A stretch of 64,000 bases of DNA from Toxoplasma gondii ME49 (GCF_000006565.2 NC_031480.1:5883170-5947169); one strand, 5' to 3'. Numbered from the stretch's first letter, positions 12,931-25,085 are shown. Translations and numbers: made by a program. The notes: a model not told the origin generated them from the letters alone.

Positions 12931-15900
12931 TTACCACTGGTGGATGATTGCAGCAGGGTGCTCTATTCCGCCGTTGTAGGGAAGTTCTCTGTCGTCACTT
13001 TGGTGCAGAGAGTGAAGCGAGAGAATGAGATTTCTCCTAAGAGTCAGCGCGTGTCTCCGCAGGACTGTCTCCGTTCTGCGCTGTCTCTCGGCTTCCTTCC
13101 CTGTATCTTGAGCTGTCTCTTCCCAGGCTCGAGCAATGCGCAGACGTCGGAAAACTGAGAGGGCGAGGACATCCCGATAGGCACTTGTTGCAGCTTCCTC
13201 AGGCGAGAAGAAGAAATACTGTGTTTTGTGCGGACTCGAGGAGGAGGCGCATGCAGAAGAGGCGGAGTGCCTGAGATGGAAAGAAGAGAAAGAAGGCGGT
13301 CGGAGTTCCCGCAGGGGCGACGCGTTCCAGCGAAGGTCCCAAAGACGGATGGACTGCGAAGCACACAGCGCCGCCACCATCAAGTCTGAAAGGCAGCAGC
13401 GGCGACACAGGCATTTGAGCAACACAAATTTACGTTTGTTCGCGCTCCTCGCAGGGCCTCAGTAGCGCAGAAACGCAGGCAAAACGCTTCTCAGGCCTAC
13501 CCCGATTGGTGAAAAGGTCCCAGAGAGACCACGAGACGCCAGAAGACGCATCTGTTCCACGTTCCTCCATTCGCCTACTTCAATCTTTCCTTCTCTTCTC
13601 CCCTGTCTCCCCCCCATATGTCCTCCCTTCTCTCCGCCCTTCTGTTCACTCATCTTTTTTCCCTGTGAATATTGGTCGTGAGACGATCGGCCTCTCATCT
13701 GCACCGTGGAATCGACTTTTGAACCAGTCAGCTGGGTATACACAAGCCACCGTATCCTCCACAGAAGGCGCCGGGGTCACTGACCCAGAACACCCGCCGA
13801 CAGACCATGTCTCGTCATTATCAAATTTAAAGGGTGTCTCCACACCTGACCTGTGCAGTCGGCCGCTACCGGTCGGTCTCCCTCGAGGGACCACGAGCTC
13901 GCTCCGCCCTCTCGGCCTCCTGCATGCGTCCCTGTCTGCATGCCTGGTTGCGCGGGGGAGAAGAGAGTAAAAGGCAGGTAGGACTGGAGGCGAGAGTCGC
14001 AGAAGAAGATGCCTGTCGCGTCGACAACCAGTGCCAGTTCGTCGCGTCCGGTGAATCCCCCGCTGGAAGACGAGAGCGGAAGCACTCGGCATCCGCGAGA
14101 TTCCTCCAAGGAAAAGGAGACCCCAGGAAGAGACAACGGAGCCAGGCGGGAGACCACTGCAGATGCGTGGAGGTCGACAGCGACCGCCGTCCCGCAAGAC
14201 ATGAGAGCCCACATGCGATGAGTCTTTGCCCCCCGACTCGCGTCTTCTCCCCAGCTCTTCCCTGTGTCGGCTTTCACTTCTGTTTCTCCGTCTTCTTCAG
14301 CTTCATCTACCTCTTCTGTTTCGACTACCATGTCGCTGTCTCCTTTCGCAGGAAGCCGCGTTGTCTCCGAGCCCCCAGCTTCTCCGAGGGCCATGTCCAC
14401 GACCCAGCAGCGCCTGCAAGCGCAAACGGTTCCTCGTTTGCTCTCCGTCGCCTGGAGGCACACTGAGCTCCGGGCGCTGAGGCCTCGAGGCTTCGGAGGT
14501 TCCTTCCAGGCTCCCGCCTGACAGGGAGTTTCGCCTCCAATATCTCCCGCTCCTACTCCCCACGACTGCAGCGGACTGGAGAGGTCGTAGACAGACAGAC
14601 AGGAGCGGGAGGAAGGCGCAGGCCAAAGAGTTGCGCCGGCTTCCTGTTGTGTAGCGACGAGGTAGGGAGTTCCCGACAGAAAAGTCGCAGAAGAAGTCCA
14701 CCAAGATGTTTCGCGAGAGGCGGCAGAAATTCGGGAGCTCGCTTCTCGCCCTGAAGAAGAAAGCGGAGAACGGAGGGCAGGCAGAAGGTGGAGGAGACGC
14801 GAACGCGAAGGCGAAGGCACTTGGAGAGGTCCTTTCAATGGAGAAAGTAGACAGCGGCTGCTGGAGTCGATCGATGCAATGAGAGGAACCGACGGCCACT
14901 GTGGGGTCGTACACGAGAAAGCGATTGCTGTTAGCTGTGCCTCAGACGCTCCGAGGGAAAGCGAACAGTTTACGCTGGGCGGCCTGTGCTGTGCGCTCAA
15001 GCGAGGGATGTCTTTCCTTCGTTGTTCGGGGAAGGATAAAGCATCAGAAGAAGTGCACTGGCTTGGGGGAGTTGCATGTGCGGCCTCTTCCGCGCTCTGC
15101 AGAGAAGACGAACAATGGGAGAGAAAAAATTCGTGGACAAACGGACGCCGAATCAGCCACGAACGACGCGCTCGCATGCGCTGCTGCAGCCGGCCCTTGC
15201 AGGAAAACGCCAGAGACGGGTTCGGGGAAGTATCAGAAAGAGCCAGAAACGCCGGAACGAAAGGCAGAGAATGAGGAGGTAAATCGACAGACAGAAGCGA
15301 AGAAACGGGCGAATCACCAGGTGAGAAACAGAGACAAGAAAAAGAAGGGGAAGAGGAAGAAGAGGAGCAGGACGAAACGGTGGAAGAAGAGGGCGAAGGA
15401 GAGGAGGAGGAGGAAGAAGAAGAAGAGGAAGGAAGAGCTGGTGGGGAAGACGAAGGGATGCTGGAAACGTTAGCGTGGAGAGAGTGGAGTCCTGCAGGTA
15501 AACAGTCTTGAAGAAGGAAGAGGAAGTAGCACCATTCGTTGACTATGGGCGAGAGAAGAAGACGGTGAAAAGTGACAGAGACAGAAGAAAGACTCAGGAA
15601 GTCCTTGACAGTGAGAAACTGGACAAGACGAAGCAACAACCAGAAGACGTCCTGGCTCTCTCGCGCTATCTTTGTTTCCTTCTCCTCTCGCATCCCTCTG
15701 TTTTTGCCTTTGTCGCTGTGGTCACCTCGGAGAGGTTGCTCACTGGTTCTCGCAGACGACGCCAGAGAAGAAGCGTCTGAAGAAGACGAATGCAAGGCCG
15801 CAGGACCCCCTGCCGGAGCGAAACGACAGGAACGGGAAGACAAAGGAACTGAGAGTGACAGAGACGAAGGATGAACCGACGAGGCCGACGGAGATGAAGG

Positions 15901-16824
15901 AGAGAGTGAAGACAGGATAGACGAAGAGGAAGCAGAAGAGGGTGAAGACGACGGAGCGATGGAAGACAGATGCCCGACAACCTCCGAAGGAGAGCGCGAG
16001 GGTCGAGCGTCCTGCTTGCAGCATAGGTGGAGGAACTCTTCGAAAGGCTGTCGGCAGTCTGCCTGTGCAGGTCTCGACGAAGTCGAAGAAGTAGCTGGAC
16101 CTGGGGACTCAGCATTTCCTGTTGAAGGCGGAAGAGAGCAGACGAGAAACGGAGAGGCAGGTGGGCTCCTCTCTTCGTCAGAATCGGACAAAGAAGAGAA
16201 ACCACGCGACCTGTGCATGCAGGAGCCGGACTGCCCTCGCTGTTCTCTCCACCTTGCCGCATTTCCATTGAAAAGGCAGGAAGCAAAGGGCAACGCTCCA
16301 AAAGAAGGAGGGGCAGAGTCTGCAGCGGTCGACGAGCGAGGGAAAGGAGAGAAGAGAGAGGAGGAAGCGGCAGGGTCACACGGCGAGAGACACCAGGCTG
16401 CCTCGCTGGGAACAGTTTTGGAGGCGGCTGCATGCTCTGTTTTCTGGAGAGTTCCAGAGTAAAGTGAAGTTGTCCGCCTATTCTCTCCGAGACTCTGTCT
16501 CCCTCGAGGAAGACTGTCGGTGAAAATGTGCGATTCAGGAGGCAACTCTACTCTCTTCGTGTCGCCATCTGCCTTTTCAGGGATGTCCTTCTCTTTCCAT
16601 TTCTTCTTTGAGACGTTCTCTGCTTCATCGTGGCTGATATCTTCTGCACCTTTTCTCCTTTCCCCGGCAGTGCTGTGGTACCCTGCAGCAGTTTCACCGC
16701 AGCATAGAGACCCCAAGCCTTGCGGGGACGGCGGAGGCAGGGCGAGCGGCGCGTCTGAGCCTAGAGGACTCTGCCTCCCCTCGGTTTCCCTACTGATGAA
16801 AGCAGGCCGAGCTTCGGTGTCCAT
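12931..16824 (-). CDS. F-box protein with beta-propeller-like repeats
   Basis: Exon 1 runs 16824-13851 (start MDTEARPAF). It is Ser/Pro-rich and contains an F-box-like helix bundle at about residues 390-440: FLTVKDFLSLSSVSVTFHRL followed by LSPIVNEWCYFLF. Farther on come propeller-like strands such as SGTPYLVATQQEAGATLW, SCLSVYDLSSPLQSW and AVAVDLHASAVVS. Exon 1 ends at ACAG before GTCAGG (phase 1). An acceptor TTTCAG lies just before 13385, and the join reads ADCTD-LMVAALCASQSIRLWDLR, a good WD blade with the WDLR ending. The stop is at 12931, giving about 1150 residues. F-box proteins load substrates onto SCF (SKP1-cullin) ubiquitin ligases, with a C-terminal propeller usually the substrate reader; the specific substrate is unknown. 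The poly-Ser and Ser/Pro tracts are typical of coccidian inserts. The last ~50 residues could be intronic if a further exon exists. Confidence 0.7.
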
Positions 16825-18294
16825 GCTGGCTTCTAAGAGAGAAGTCGTTTCCCTCGATTTCCTGGAAAAACGAAAAGGAAAACCTACATGATAAGCAGTC
16901 CACTGATTCGGAAAAAAAAGACATGCGTGGCAAGTGACTAGTGCTTCTGCAGAAACGACTTCGATTCGGAGCTGGGTAGCTCAAAGCGAGTTGGGAAAAG
17001 CCACTAGCCTAGTGAAGGATATCGAGTTTTCTCTAATTTCTTTACTTCTCAATCAAGCGAGCAGCCGTTGCCAGCTCGCACGCTCGGCCGTGCCGACTTT
17101 CAGAGCCCCAGGATTTACCCTGGTACAAAGAAGTAACTCCATTTGTGCAGAAGCTGAGCAGGTATGTATTCACTCTGATACTCTCTTTTCTGGAGACCAT
17201 CTGTAGGGAAGACACGGATGCTTGTCGGGGTAGACAACAAGTGACTTTCTGTCGCCGCATGCCTCTCGACATTCTTTCGTCATCTGCATGCACCGCAGAG
17301 ACGATCTGACACGCTGAAGAGAAAGTCGACGCGACCGCTGGATACTTCGCTAGAAAGCCGCTGGTGTTTCAATGTGAAGAGCGTGGAAGTTCCGCTTTCC
17401 TTGGGAGCGCCAGACGTATTCCTTTTCGGGGGAGGCGAAACATGCCTCGCGAGGCTGAGAAAAAACTACATGCGTCGCTTGCTCGAGACCCTGACTGGTC
17501 ACCGATGATTCCGCAGAGTTTCTACCGCTAAAACATAGGACGCACCCTCTTCCCTGAAGTTCTGGGAACGAGGCCGTCTCCAGTATAAGCAAACGGAAAG
17601 GAGATTTCCGGCAGAGAGAAATCGGAAAAGAAGGAACGGGAAGAAAAAACAGAGTCACAACCTCAGGAAGGTGTGACCCTCAGAACCCGGTGACGGGACT
17701 GTCTCCGTTGACTTTTACCCCTCAAAGACTGGGACAGGAGGCCACCTGAAGTACAGCGAACTACATGTTTCGCGTTTTTTACCAGCCTTTTCAAGCTTTC
17801 GAATATTCCTTTCGATGGAAAGTAGGTGCGGGAAATCGGATTCTCTTTTGAAGCTTCTTTTGTGTCAACAACCACGTGCATCTTCGTCGCCGTCCGCCGG
17901 GTCCCCAGTGAGTCCCCCCGAACGGGCTGTACGCACGCAAGACACGGGTCTCTGTGCAGAGCGTCGAGAGGGAAAGAAGAGGGCACGATCTGCAGGTCGA
18001 CAAGGAGTACTTTGATGGGGGAAAACACGGATAAAAAGTTGGAAAAAACGATCAGTTCGAACCTCGTGAAAAAAAGCTGAGATTGGACTGCACGGGTGTC
18101 ACTGTGCGGGAGGGCTGGGACCGTGAACACCCGTGTGTAGTCTTGCTGGATTTTGAGAGTTTGTTCCCTAGGGAATTCTTTCTTCTCAGACAGCGAAAGC
18201 AGAACAGCTCCTCCTTTCGGGTCAACTGATATGTTGATCGCGAGAGGCGCGCGCCCCGTCTCTGCGCCGCTTGTGCATTCCCTATTAGCCTTCT
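16825..18294. other. Intergenic, no supported gene
   Basis: Probably the 5' region of the F-box gene. Open frames on both strands lack family resemblance and consistent splice structure. A TTTCAG- and GTAAG-poor minus frame at 17663-18130 was considered and left out. Confidence 0.35.
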
Positions 18295-18402
18295 AGATCT
18301 TTCAGCAGTTGGATTTCAATATCCTAAGACATTAAGGTTACTTCACATCAGTTATGCTCTAGGCGTAACACATGGATTATTGCTGTCACTCTTTCAGGGT
18401 TG
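18295..18402 (+). other. Short decayed NUMT
   Basis: The plus strand translates to YPKTLRLLHISYALGVTHGL followed by LLSLF. This matches, with many substitutions, the mitochondrial segment [21 protein letters not shown] found inside the larger NUMT at 5.8 kb. It is AT-rich against its surroundings. The higher divergence suggests an older insertion from the same mitochondrial block. No intact reading frame. Confidence 0.65.
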
Positions 18403-18648
18403 AACTGTGTAAATATCAGTGTGTTCTGGTCCTACCGCCCACTCCGACTTCGCTGAATCCGCCGCTTCGACTCCGACCGCGAGTCCCGAATCCATCCGCT
18501 CCCGAACAACTCTGTCCACTTTTGTCAGCAAAAACGAAGTTAACGTGAAGTTTTTAAACTTCCACCGCAAAGAGGGTCTTCTCACAAGGCCGCCAGAACC
18601 TGCGGGTGTCTCTCCAGCAGCCCTGAGAGGCCCCGACGGCTCCCTTGG

Positions 18649-20073
18649 TCAGTCCGGCGACGTCGCCCGCTGAAGTCTCGTAGCTGCATTACTGGTTGTT
18701 CGCGCAGGGATGTCCGCCAAGTGCATGCAAGAGATAGAAGAGGCGATAAGTGAGGCAAGGCGGTTGGAAGCGTTGGCATTTTTCTGGGAACAACAGCAGG
18801 CGTCTCCCCGCAAGCAGCGAGTTGGGAGAGAAAGACCAGAGGGGATACGAAACGAAGGCAAAAACTCTCGCCCCGCGTTCACTAGGTCTGTGCACTTTTG
18901 GAGCTGTTTCGACTGGAAAAACGCCCACTCAAGGCCAAGCGAATAGAGGAAAGGGGTCAGTTGACCAACAGCACAGGTGCTTTTCCGAAACACACGGCGC
19001 ATGTCACGTACCTGGAGCAGCTGGGGAGTGAGGCATGCCAAGAGTTGCCTCCACTGGAACACCAGGCGCGCGAGAGTAGAAAGCAAAGAAACCGGCAACG
19101 CAGCGGCGAAGAAGGAGATAAAGAGACCCGCGAACGTGAGAACCAAGACCGGCAGAAGAACGAGAAGTTGGAAAAGCCGTGGCTCTAGAGCGTCCAGCGG
19201 TCATTAATCGACCTCGCTTGGAGGGTGGCAGGGCCCAACTGACGGTTCTCAGCCGAAACGAAAACAGACGTGGTGACACCAGGTGGCCAACGATAACAAG
19301 AAGTCTGCCCTCAAAGGAGTCGACTGGACACTCCAGCGCAAGGCGCTCGGCTAGCGGCGAGTGAAAGGCTCCTGGCGCAGGCATTACGTTGACCGTCATG
19401 TAACGCAGAGCCAGATTAAAGGCTCCGACGTTGGAGAAGAAGCGAAAGTTGTAGACTTCGTCGGCGCTGTAGACACACTTTTGCATCTTTTGCAAGAAGG
19501 GGAACCGAAGTTGCACGTCCGCTGAGAGCAGCTCACAGCCGGGTTCCAGTGACGACTAATGTGTTCTTAAGAAGGCAAAGAAACGTACAAGAGGCTGAAA
19601 GCGATCAGACGCGAGAGACGGCCGTTACCATGACTACGAAGGATGTGACCTAAATTGTTAGTTGACGACCATGGCTGTGATTAGCGGCGGTTCTTTTCTG
19701 TGTTTCCTGGCCACAGAAGCACCATTCGTAGTGCATCTACCATGACTGTATAATCCCACTTCAACGCATCACCGACTTTCCTTGGTTCTTCAGAATCGCG
19801 TCTTTTGGAGGCTTTCTGGACCGCAGTGTTCATCAGGTTATTTCGTTGTTTCTGCTGATGTGCGAGTGTCCTCATCCCGGATGTCAGATGGAGATGCATG
19901 CCGTCCACATGTAAAAAATATACTAGGAAGCATCTAGGATTCAAAGCGAGCGAGCAAAGAACCACAGTTCTGTTTTTTCCTTCCCACAGAGAATAAACGG
20001 TCCGCGTCGTGTCTTCGAGTGCACGCATTGAAGGCTCCCAGTTCTCGAAGAACCCCCCAGCCGTCGCCGTCAC
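18649..20073 (-). CDS. Unrecognised membrane protein (tentative spliced model)
   Basis: Three protein-like blocks lie in order on the minus strand. Block 1, 20073-19681, starts MTATAGGFFENWEPSM. Block 2 begins after an acceptor near 19555 and contains LSADVQLRFPFLQKM, then VYNFRFFSNVGAFNLALRYM and LAERLALECPVDSFEGRLLV. Block 3, around 19180-18649, carries a strong transmembrane stretch (LLVLLPVLVLTFAGLFISFF), then arginine-rich and helical sequence ending at 18649. A GTACGT donor after LTPQLLQ, followed by a CCCAG acceptor before KNANASNRLA, keeps the frame, but reading straight through does too. I do not recognise the family. The lumenal-looking beta strands before a C-terminal membrane segment loosely recall seipin, which is only a guess. 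Exon joins between blocks 1, 2 and 3 are unproven. Confidence 0.35.
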
Positions 20074-20983
20074 TATATTCTTTTATGCCACCATTTGCTT
20101 CCCCGTAGACATCCCTGTTCCAGTTTTCCTTCCTTTTAGCGCTGCACTGAGAGACCGTTCCTCCGCGACGGCCTCCCGTTGCAGTTCGAGTCTCCCGTCT
20201 CTCTTGACCGCCTTTCGGCTACGCACAACGCGGGGTCAGCCAACACCTCAATGTCTCGTTTGGGGGGACGATGAGACGAACCCCGTTGGTTCTCCAGAAC
20301 GTGAATGCCACTAGTCCTGCTTTTCGACGCTACAGGTTCGCTGCTTAGAAAGAAAAAACGCAGCGGCAAAAAAATCGAGCTTTTCCCTCGACGTGTGATG
20401 TTTTCGCGTGTTGGCCGTCTTTCGGTGTCGCGGTCCGCTTTTTCCCGTTTATCCCTGCTGTCTTCAATGTGGAGAGGTGACATGCCTCACGATCTAGCTC
20501 CTCTGTGCTTTTTCCTGTGTTCATTGGCTTTGCCGACTGAGGCACAGAAAAGAGAGACGGCACGTCCTGTACGAACTGCGGGTTTTGGCGCTCTATTTAG
20601 GGAGCCTCGACTTGAAAAAATGTCCATTTCGAAAAGCGTCCCCGGTCAAAAGACACTTCCCGTCGAAGGCGCCTCCCTTAGAAACACCAGCGTGTGAACC
20701 CGGCTGTCTTCTACGTTCTCCTTTCTCGCCTTTCCCCGAAACCGACAACGACGCGAGTCCCCGAACACAGCTTGAGATTTTTTTGAGCCAGGGGAAGAAG
20801 CCAAACGGGAAGACTGCCCAAAACCCTTCCCTGCTCTAGACAGAGAGGCCAAGTGACCTGGCGGGAAGCCGGAGAAGCGCGAGGAAAGTGGTGAAGGGGG
20901 GAAGGGGGTTAGAAAGGAGGTGTGCGAGGTCCCCGACAACACAGTTTCGTTGAGTCCGACTCGGCTTCCGTTCATGTCACGCG
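20074..20983. other. Divergent intergenic region
   Basis: About 900 bp between a minus-strand and a plus-strand gene model, so probably a two-way promoter region. No supported coding sequence. Short ORFs here are Ser/Arg/Pro-rich and unremarkable. Confidence 0.4.
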
Positions 20984-22783
20984 ATGGAAACGAGCTTCAA
21001 CTTCTTCCGCCGCTTTACTCGAGGCGCCGATCCCACGCGACCAATTTCGGCGTTGCCAGCGCGAGGCCGCGACAAGGAGTCCAACGGACCGTTTCCCCCG
21101 GCACTGCCGCATTCTCTTCCCTCGGAGGACTCTCCACATCATGGAGCGACAGGAGAGTCGAGTGACGCGACGTCGAGGTCTTGGCGCGAGCGGGACACCA
21201 GTCGCAGTCGGGCACTTGGCAGCGAGGGAGACGATGAAACATGCGTTTCTCCCGCTTCTTCGTCGAATGCCGCTCGGCCGAAAACGCCGTCGGTACCCCG
21301 CTTTTGCGGAGAAGTCCCCCACGAGCAACGCAGGAAACCGGACGACAGCGGTGGCACCCCGGCGTGCGAAACGCTCCACAAGATCCAGAGAAAAGTCGAC
21401 TCGAAGGTCGATGCGGCCGGTGTTGAGCCGACCGCATCTTCGTCACCAGGCCAAACGGACGCCGCAACCGTCCGTGGGCGAGACGAGCCGCCAACCGGCC
21501 CTCTCGAACCCAGTCGACGAAAGAGAACAGCAGAAGAAATCCAAGGCGGGCATAGTGGCGGTGACGACACCGCATCGTGGAACGAAACGGCAGACGAAAA
21601 CGCCGAACCGGAAATGGGCCTATTGACACCTTTTGCACCCATCAAGCGCGGGAGAGGAAGACCGCGCAAGGCACCGACAAAAGACTCTGTTGTATGGAAT
21701 CCTACGGTTCCAAAGAGAGGACGAGGTCGGCCTCGAAAAGTGAAAGTGGATGAGATACCACAGGGGGAGGAACCGACTGGAGCAGAGGCTCCAGGTGTAT
21801 GGAATCCTACGGTTCCAAAGAGAGGACGGGGTCGGCCTCGAAAAGTGAAAGTGGATGAGATACCACAGGGGGAGGAACCGACTGGAGCAGAGGCTCCAGG
21901 TGTATGGAATCCTACGGTTCCAAAGAGAGGACGGGGTCGGCCTCGAAAAGTGAAAGTGGATGAGATACCACAGGGGGAGGAACCGACTGGAGCAGAGGCT
22001 CCAGGTGTATGGAATCCTACGGTTCCAAAGAGAGGACGGGGTCGGCCTCGAAAAGTGAAAGTGGATGAAATGTCGCAGGGGGAGGAACCGACAGCAGCAG
22101 AGGCTCCAGGTGTATGGAATCCTACGGTTCCAAAGAGAGGACGGGGTCGGCCTCGAAAAGTGAAAGTGGATGAAATGTCACAGGGGGAGGAACCGACTGG
22201 AGCAGAGGCTCCAGGTGTATGGAATCCTACGGTTCCAAAGAGAGGACGGGGTCGGCCTCGAAAAGTGAAAGTGGATGAAATGTCACAGGGGGAGGAACCG
22301 ACTGGAGCAGAGGCTCCAGGTGTATGGAATCCTACGGTTCCAAAGAGAGGACGGGGTCGGCCTCGAAAAGTGAAAGTGGATGAAATGTCACAGGGGGAGG
22401 AACCGACTGGAGCAGAGGCTCCAGGTGTATGGAATCCTACGGTTCCAAAGAGAGGACGGGGTCGGCCTCGAAAAGTGAAAGTGGATGAAATGTCACAGGG
22501 GGAGGAACCGACTGGAGCAGAGGCTCCAGGTGTATGGAATCCTACGGTTCCAAAGAGAGGACGGGGTCGGCCTCGAAAAGTGAAAGTGGATGAGATACCA
22601 CAGGGGGAGGAACCGACTGCAGCAGAGGTTCCAGGTGTATGGAATCCTACGGTTCCAAAGAGAGGACGGGGTCGGCCCCGGAAAGTGCCTTTGAGGGAAG
22701 AAAATGGAGAAAAGACTGAATCAGAAGCAGAGACGACCTACCACGAGGCAGACACACCCCCAAAGTCGCCTGTTCCTTGGTGA
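20984..22783 (+). CDS. AT-hook tandem-repeat DNA-binding protein
   Basis: Single-exon ORF of 599 residues starting METSFNFFRR. The first ~210 residues are charged and low-complexity, with no domain I recognise. From about residue 219 there are eleven copies of KRGRGRPRK. The central RGRP is the AT-hook core that inserts into the minor groove of AT-rich DNA. The last ten hooks sit in a 35-residue repeat (VWNPTVPKRGRGRPRK then an acidic linker such as KVDEIPQGEEPTGAEAPG) with an exact 105-bp period. Linkers come in EIPQ and EMSQ versions. The C-terminal tail is short and acidic (EENGEKTESEAETT). Many hooks and no catalytic domain suggest a chromatin architectural factor; that role is inference. 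The start Met is the first in frame, and an upstream spliced exon cannot be excluded. Confidence 0.85.
   Translation: METSFNFFRRFTRGADPTRPISALPARGRDKESNGPFPPALPHSLPSEDSPHHGATGESSDATSRSWRERDTSRSRALGSEGDDETCVSPASSSNAARPKTPSVPRFCGEVPHEQRRKPDDSGGTPACETLHKIQRKVDSKVDAAGVEPTASSSPGQTDAATVRGRDEPPTGPLEPSRRKRTAEEIQGGHSGGDDTASWNETADENAEPEMGLLTPFAPIKRGRGRPRKAPTKDSVVWNPTVPKRGRGRPRKVKVDEIPQGEEPTGAEAPGVWNPTVPKRGRGRPRKVKVDEIPQGEEPTGAEAPGVWNPTVPKRGRGRPRKVKVDEIPQGEEPTGAEAPGVWNPTVPKRGRGRPRKVKVDEMSQGEEPTAAEAPGVWNPTVPKRGRGRPRKVKVDEMSQGEEPTGAEAPGVWNPTVPKRGRGRPRKVKVDEMSQGEEPTGAEAPGVWNPTVPKRGRGRPRKVKVDEMSQGEEPTGAEAPGVWNPTVPKRGRGRPRKVKVDEMSQGEEPTGAEAPGVWNPTVPKRGRGRPRKVKVDEIPQGEEPTAAEVPGVWNPTVPKRGRGRPRKVPLREENGEKTESEAETTYHEADTPPKSPVPW
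21691..22690 (+). repeat. 105-bp coding minisatellite, ten units
   Basis: Units begin TGTATGGAATCC at 21691, 21796, 21901, 22006, 22111, 22216, 22321, 22426, 22531 and 22636, an exact 105-bp period; the last unit is truncated by divergence after the AT-hook. Units are nearly identical at DNA level, including synonymous sites. Units 1-3 and 9 have the EIPQ linker; units 4-8 have EMSQ. An older, diverged AT-hook at about 21640-21670 precedes the array. Confidence 0.97.
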
Positions 22784-25085
22784 GAGCCTCGTAAGAGGAC
22801 TTTCGGTGGCCATGCAGGAGCGAAAAGAACCCTCTTAAGTTTTTTGATGGACGCCAGCGACGGAGAAAGGTGTGACACGAGGACAATGAGGGAGAAGCAT
22901 CGGCGCCGTGGGAACCAAATTGAGATGAGTGAAAGCACGGGGGTCAATGAAAAGGAAGAAGACGCGGGTGATGAATTCCTCGAAAGAACTCTCCACGAGC
23001 CTTCCATGGTGGCGCCGTGTGTGGGTGAGCAAGGAAAGGGAACGATGACGATAATTAAGAAACAAAGGCGCCTGAAGGTGATTTTGAAATCAGGTCCACT
23101 GGCTATTAGGAAAAAAAACTTGTGTCAATGCAGGCAAGCTGGCGCGACCGCAGGATCAAGCGACCCAGTGGCGTAGATGGTGTTCGACTTGGAAGGGAAG
23201 ACTAGGTGCGGCCTTTGGGGTGAAAGATTCAGCTATTTGGAAACTTTGTTAGAAACGCGACAAGCGCTGAAATACCAACGGGCTCTTCCTCGCTAGAGCA
23301 ACGACGAAAGTTCTCTCCGAGAAGCGTTCTCGTTCCGCTGTTGTTTGTGGTGCCCGTGTCGGGGGGCTTACTTGTACGTGAAGTTATCTTCACGCGTGTA
23401 TGGACGCATGTATCTGCGCTTACATGTATATCAAAATGCACACCTTTGTGTGTGGTAGAGGTAGGAGCAGACTCTGTGGCTTTTCCGCGGATGCGTACTC
23501 TTGTGCTCTCTATTCTCTCCTTTCGTTTTTCTTCCTGCTTTGTCCACACCGTTTTTTTCGATTCTCGTTCGGCGCTTGGTTTGGCATTTGTCGGCGAATT
23601 TCTCTGGGCAGCTTTCGTTCGACCATGTCACTCTTTTTTCTGACCCCGTTTGTCGGATCGTAGTCGTGTATGAGATAGACGCATGCTAGAAACACGGCTT
23701 GAGATTGCCAGATAGCTAACGGATGATCTTGTTGAAGATTTCGTTGCGGAAGGCAACTCACCATGATAATGCTCTCTGATGCTTCTTCAGGCCTCTTCAG
23801 ATTATCATATTCGTATATGTATAGCATCTATATATGATGACTCCGAAGACACACAGGGAATGAACACATCAATTCGTATGCATGCATCAGGTATTCGCAG
23901 TCGGACTGCGTTTCTACATCATATGTTGGACGCCGCTGAAAAGGGGCTTCGCAGCATTTTAGGAACATTCCACATGTACGAGGACCCGGCCTTGTACGTG
24001 GAACGCTTGTCCTTTTAGTTATCGTGGATGAGTTTCTACGCTTCCCAGAAACAGGGATGTATGAATTCACACACACGCAGGTGAATAAGGTGGCGTCACC
24101 GCGTGCAGCGTCTCGTACCGACGGCAGAAGTTCTTCCGCTTCGACGATACTTAACTGCCGCTGTATGGAGATGCAATATTGTTAACACCTGTTGTGGTGC
24201 TTGCTCGAAAGAGAGAATGCAGTGCTCATTCAGTGGCTTAGGGAAGACGCTGTTGTGTGGGAAGAGATGCTTGACCATTGTTCTATTATGAAATTAAAGA
24301 CAAGCACATTCATTTTTAGGCGCCGACGGCTGCCGTTGTTGCGCTACACCTGGCACGTTTCTTTGGTGTATGCATTTGGCATAAAGCGGGTGGCCGCCGC
24401 CGGTCCACATTTATGCGTGCACCCTCCGTCTTCACAGCTCCGCTCCTTTGCTTTCGAACGGAGAATTCCCCACGTAATTGCCTTGAAACTCTCGCGAACT
24501 TTCTTTTCTTGGCAACTGTCAAGCGGTTGTCCATTTCAAGTGCTCTGTGCGTATTCCTTTAGACGTCGAGGAAAGAATACAATGCTTACGCGTGGAGAAA
24601 CTTGTTCAACAATCAACTGTCTTAAATTTCTCGCTTCATTGTCGTCGTCTGCCGCGAAAACGTGATTCGATAGAACAGAAAACGACCTGAACCAGATGGT
24701 TCCAGCCATGCCATAGTCAATCTCATAACTGGAGTCACACCCAGGATCGTAAAAACTATGAAGTGTCTGTGTATTCGACTTCACCCATAACATTGTGAAC
24801 AGCCTAGATCGCCGGATATAACAGTCTGCTCCTGAACGTATCAGTACAAAGTGTGGAGGTGTCCCTATGCTCCAGGACAGAAGAGAGTCTGTGATACGCG
24901 TGTAAAACCGGTGGAAGAACTGAACGACCAGACACAGCTACAACCTTCGAAAAGAGAGTGACTGAAACAGCGCCGGTGCAGACGCGCGAAACAAAGGCAA
25001 GGAACCAGCCGGGGACACAACTGTTTAATCCGAGGAAAACCCAATACAGCATAGACAAAGACGAAAAGGCGGCAGGCTTTTCCGT
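22784..25085. other. Intergenic, no supported gene
   Basis: About 2.3 kb between the 3' ends of convergent genes (AT-hook protein plus, diaminopimelate decarboxylase minus). Short ORFs have no conserved look. Contains ATGCATGCAT at about 23878-23887. Expected to hold the 3' UTRs of both neighbours. Confidence 0.4.

Noticed and set aside
14303..16462. Several ORFs of 100-255 residues on both strands
   Set aside because: Shadows of the F-box protein's low-complexity Ser/Pro-rich exon.
21015..21669. Two long minus-strand ORFs (207 and 176 residues)
   Set aside because: Antisense to the AT-hook gene's N-terminal half; no splice or domain support.
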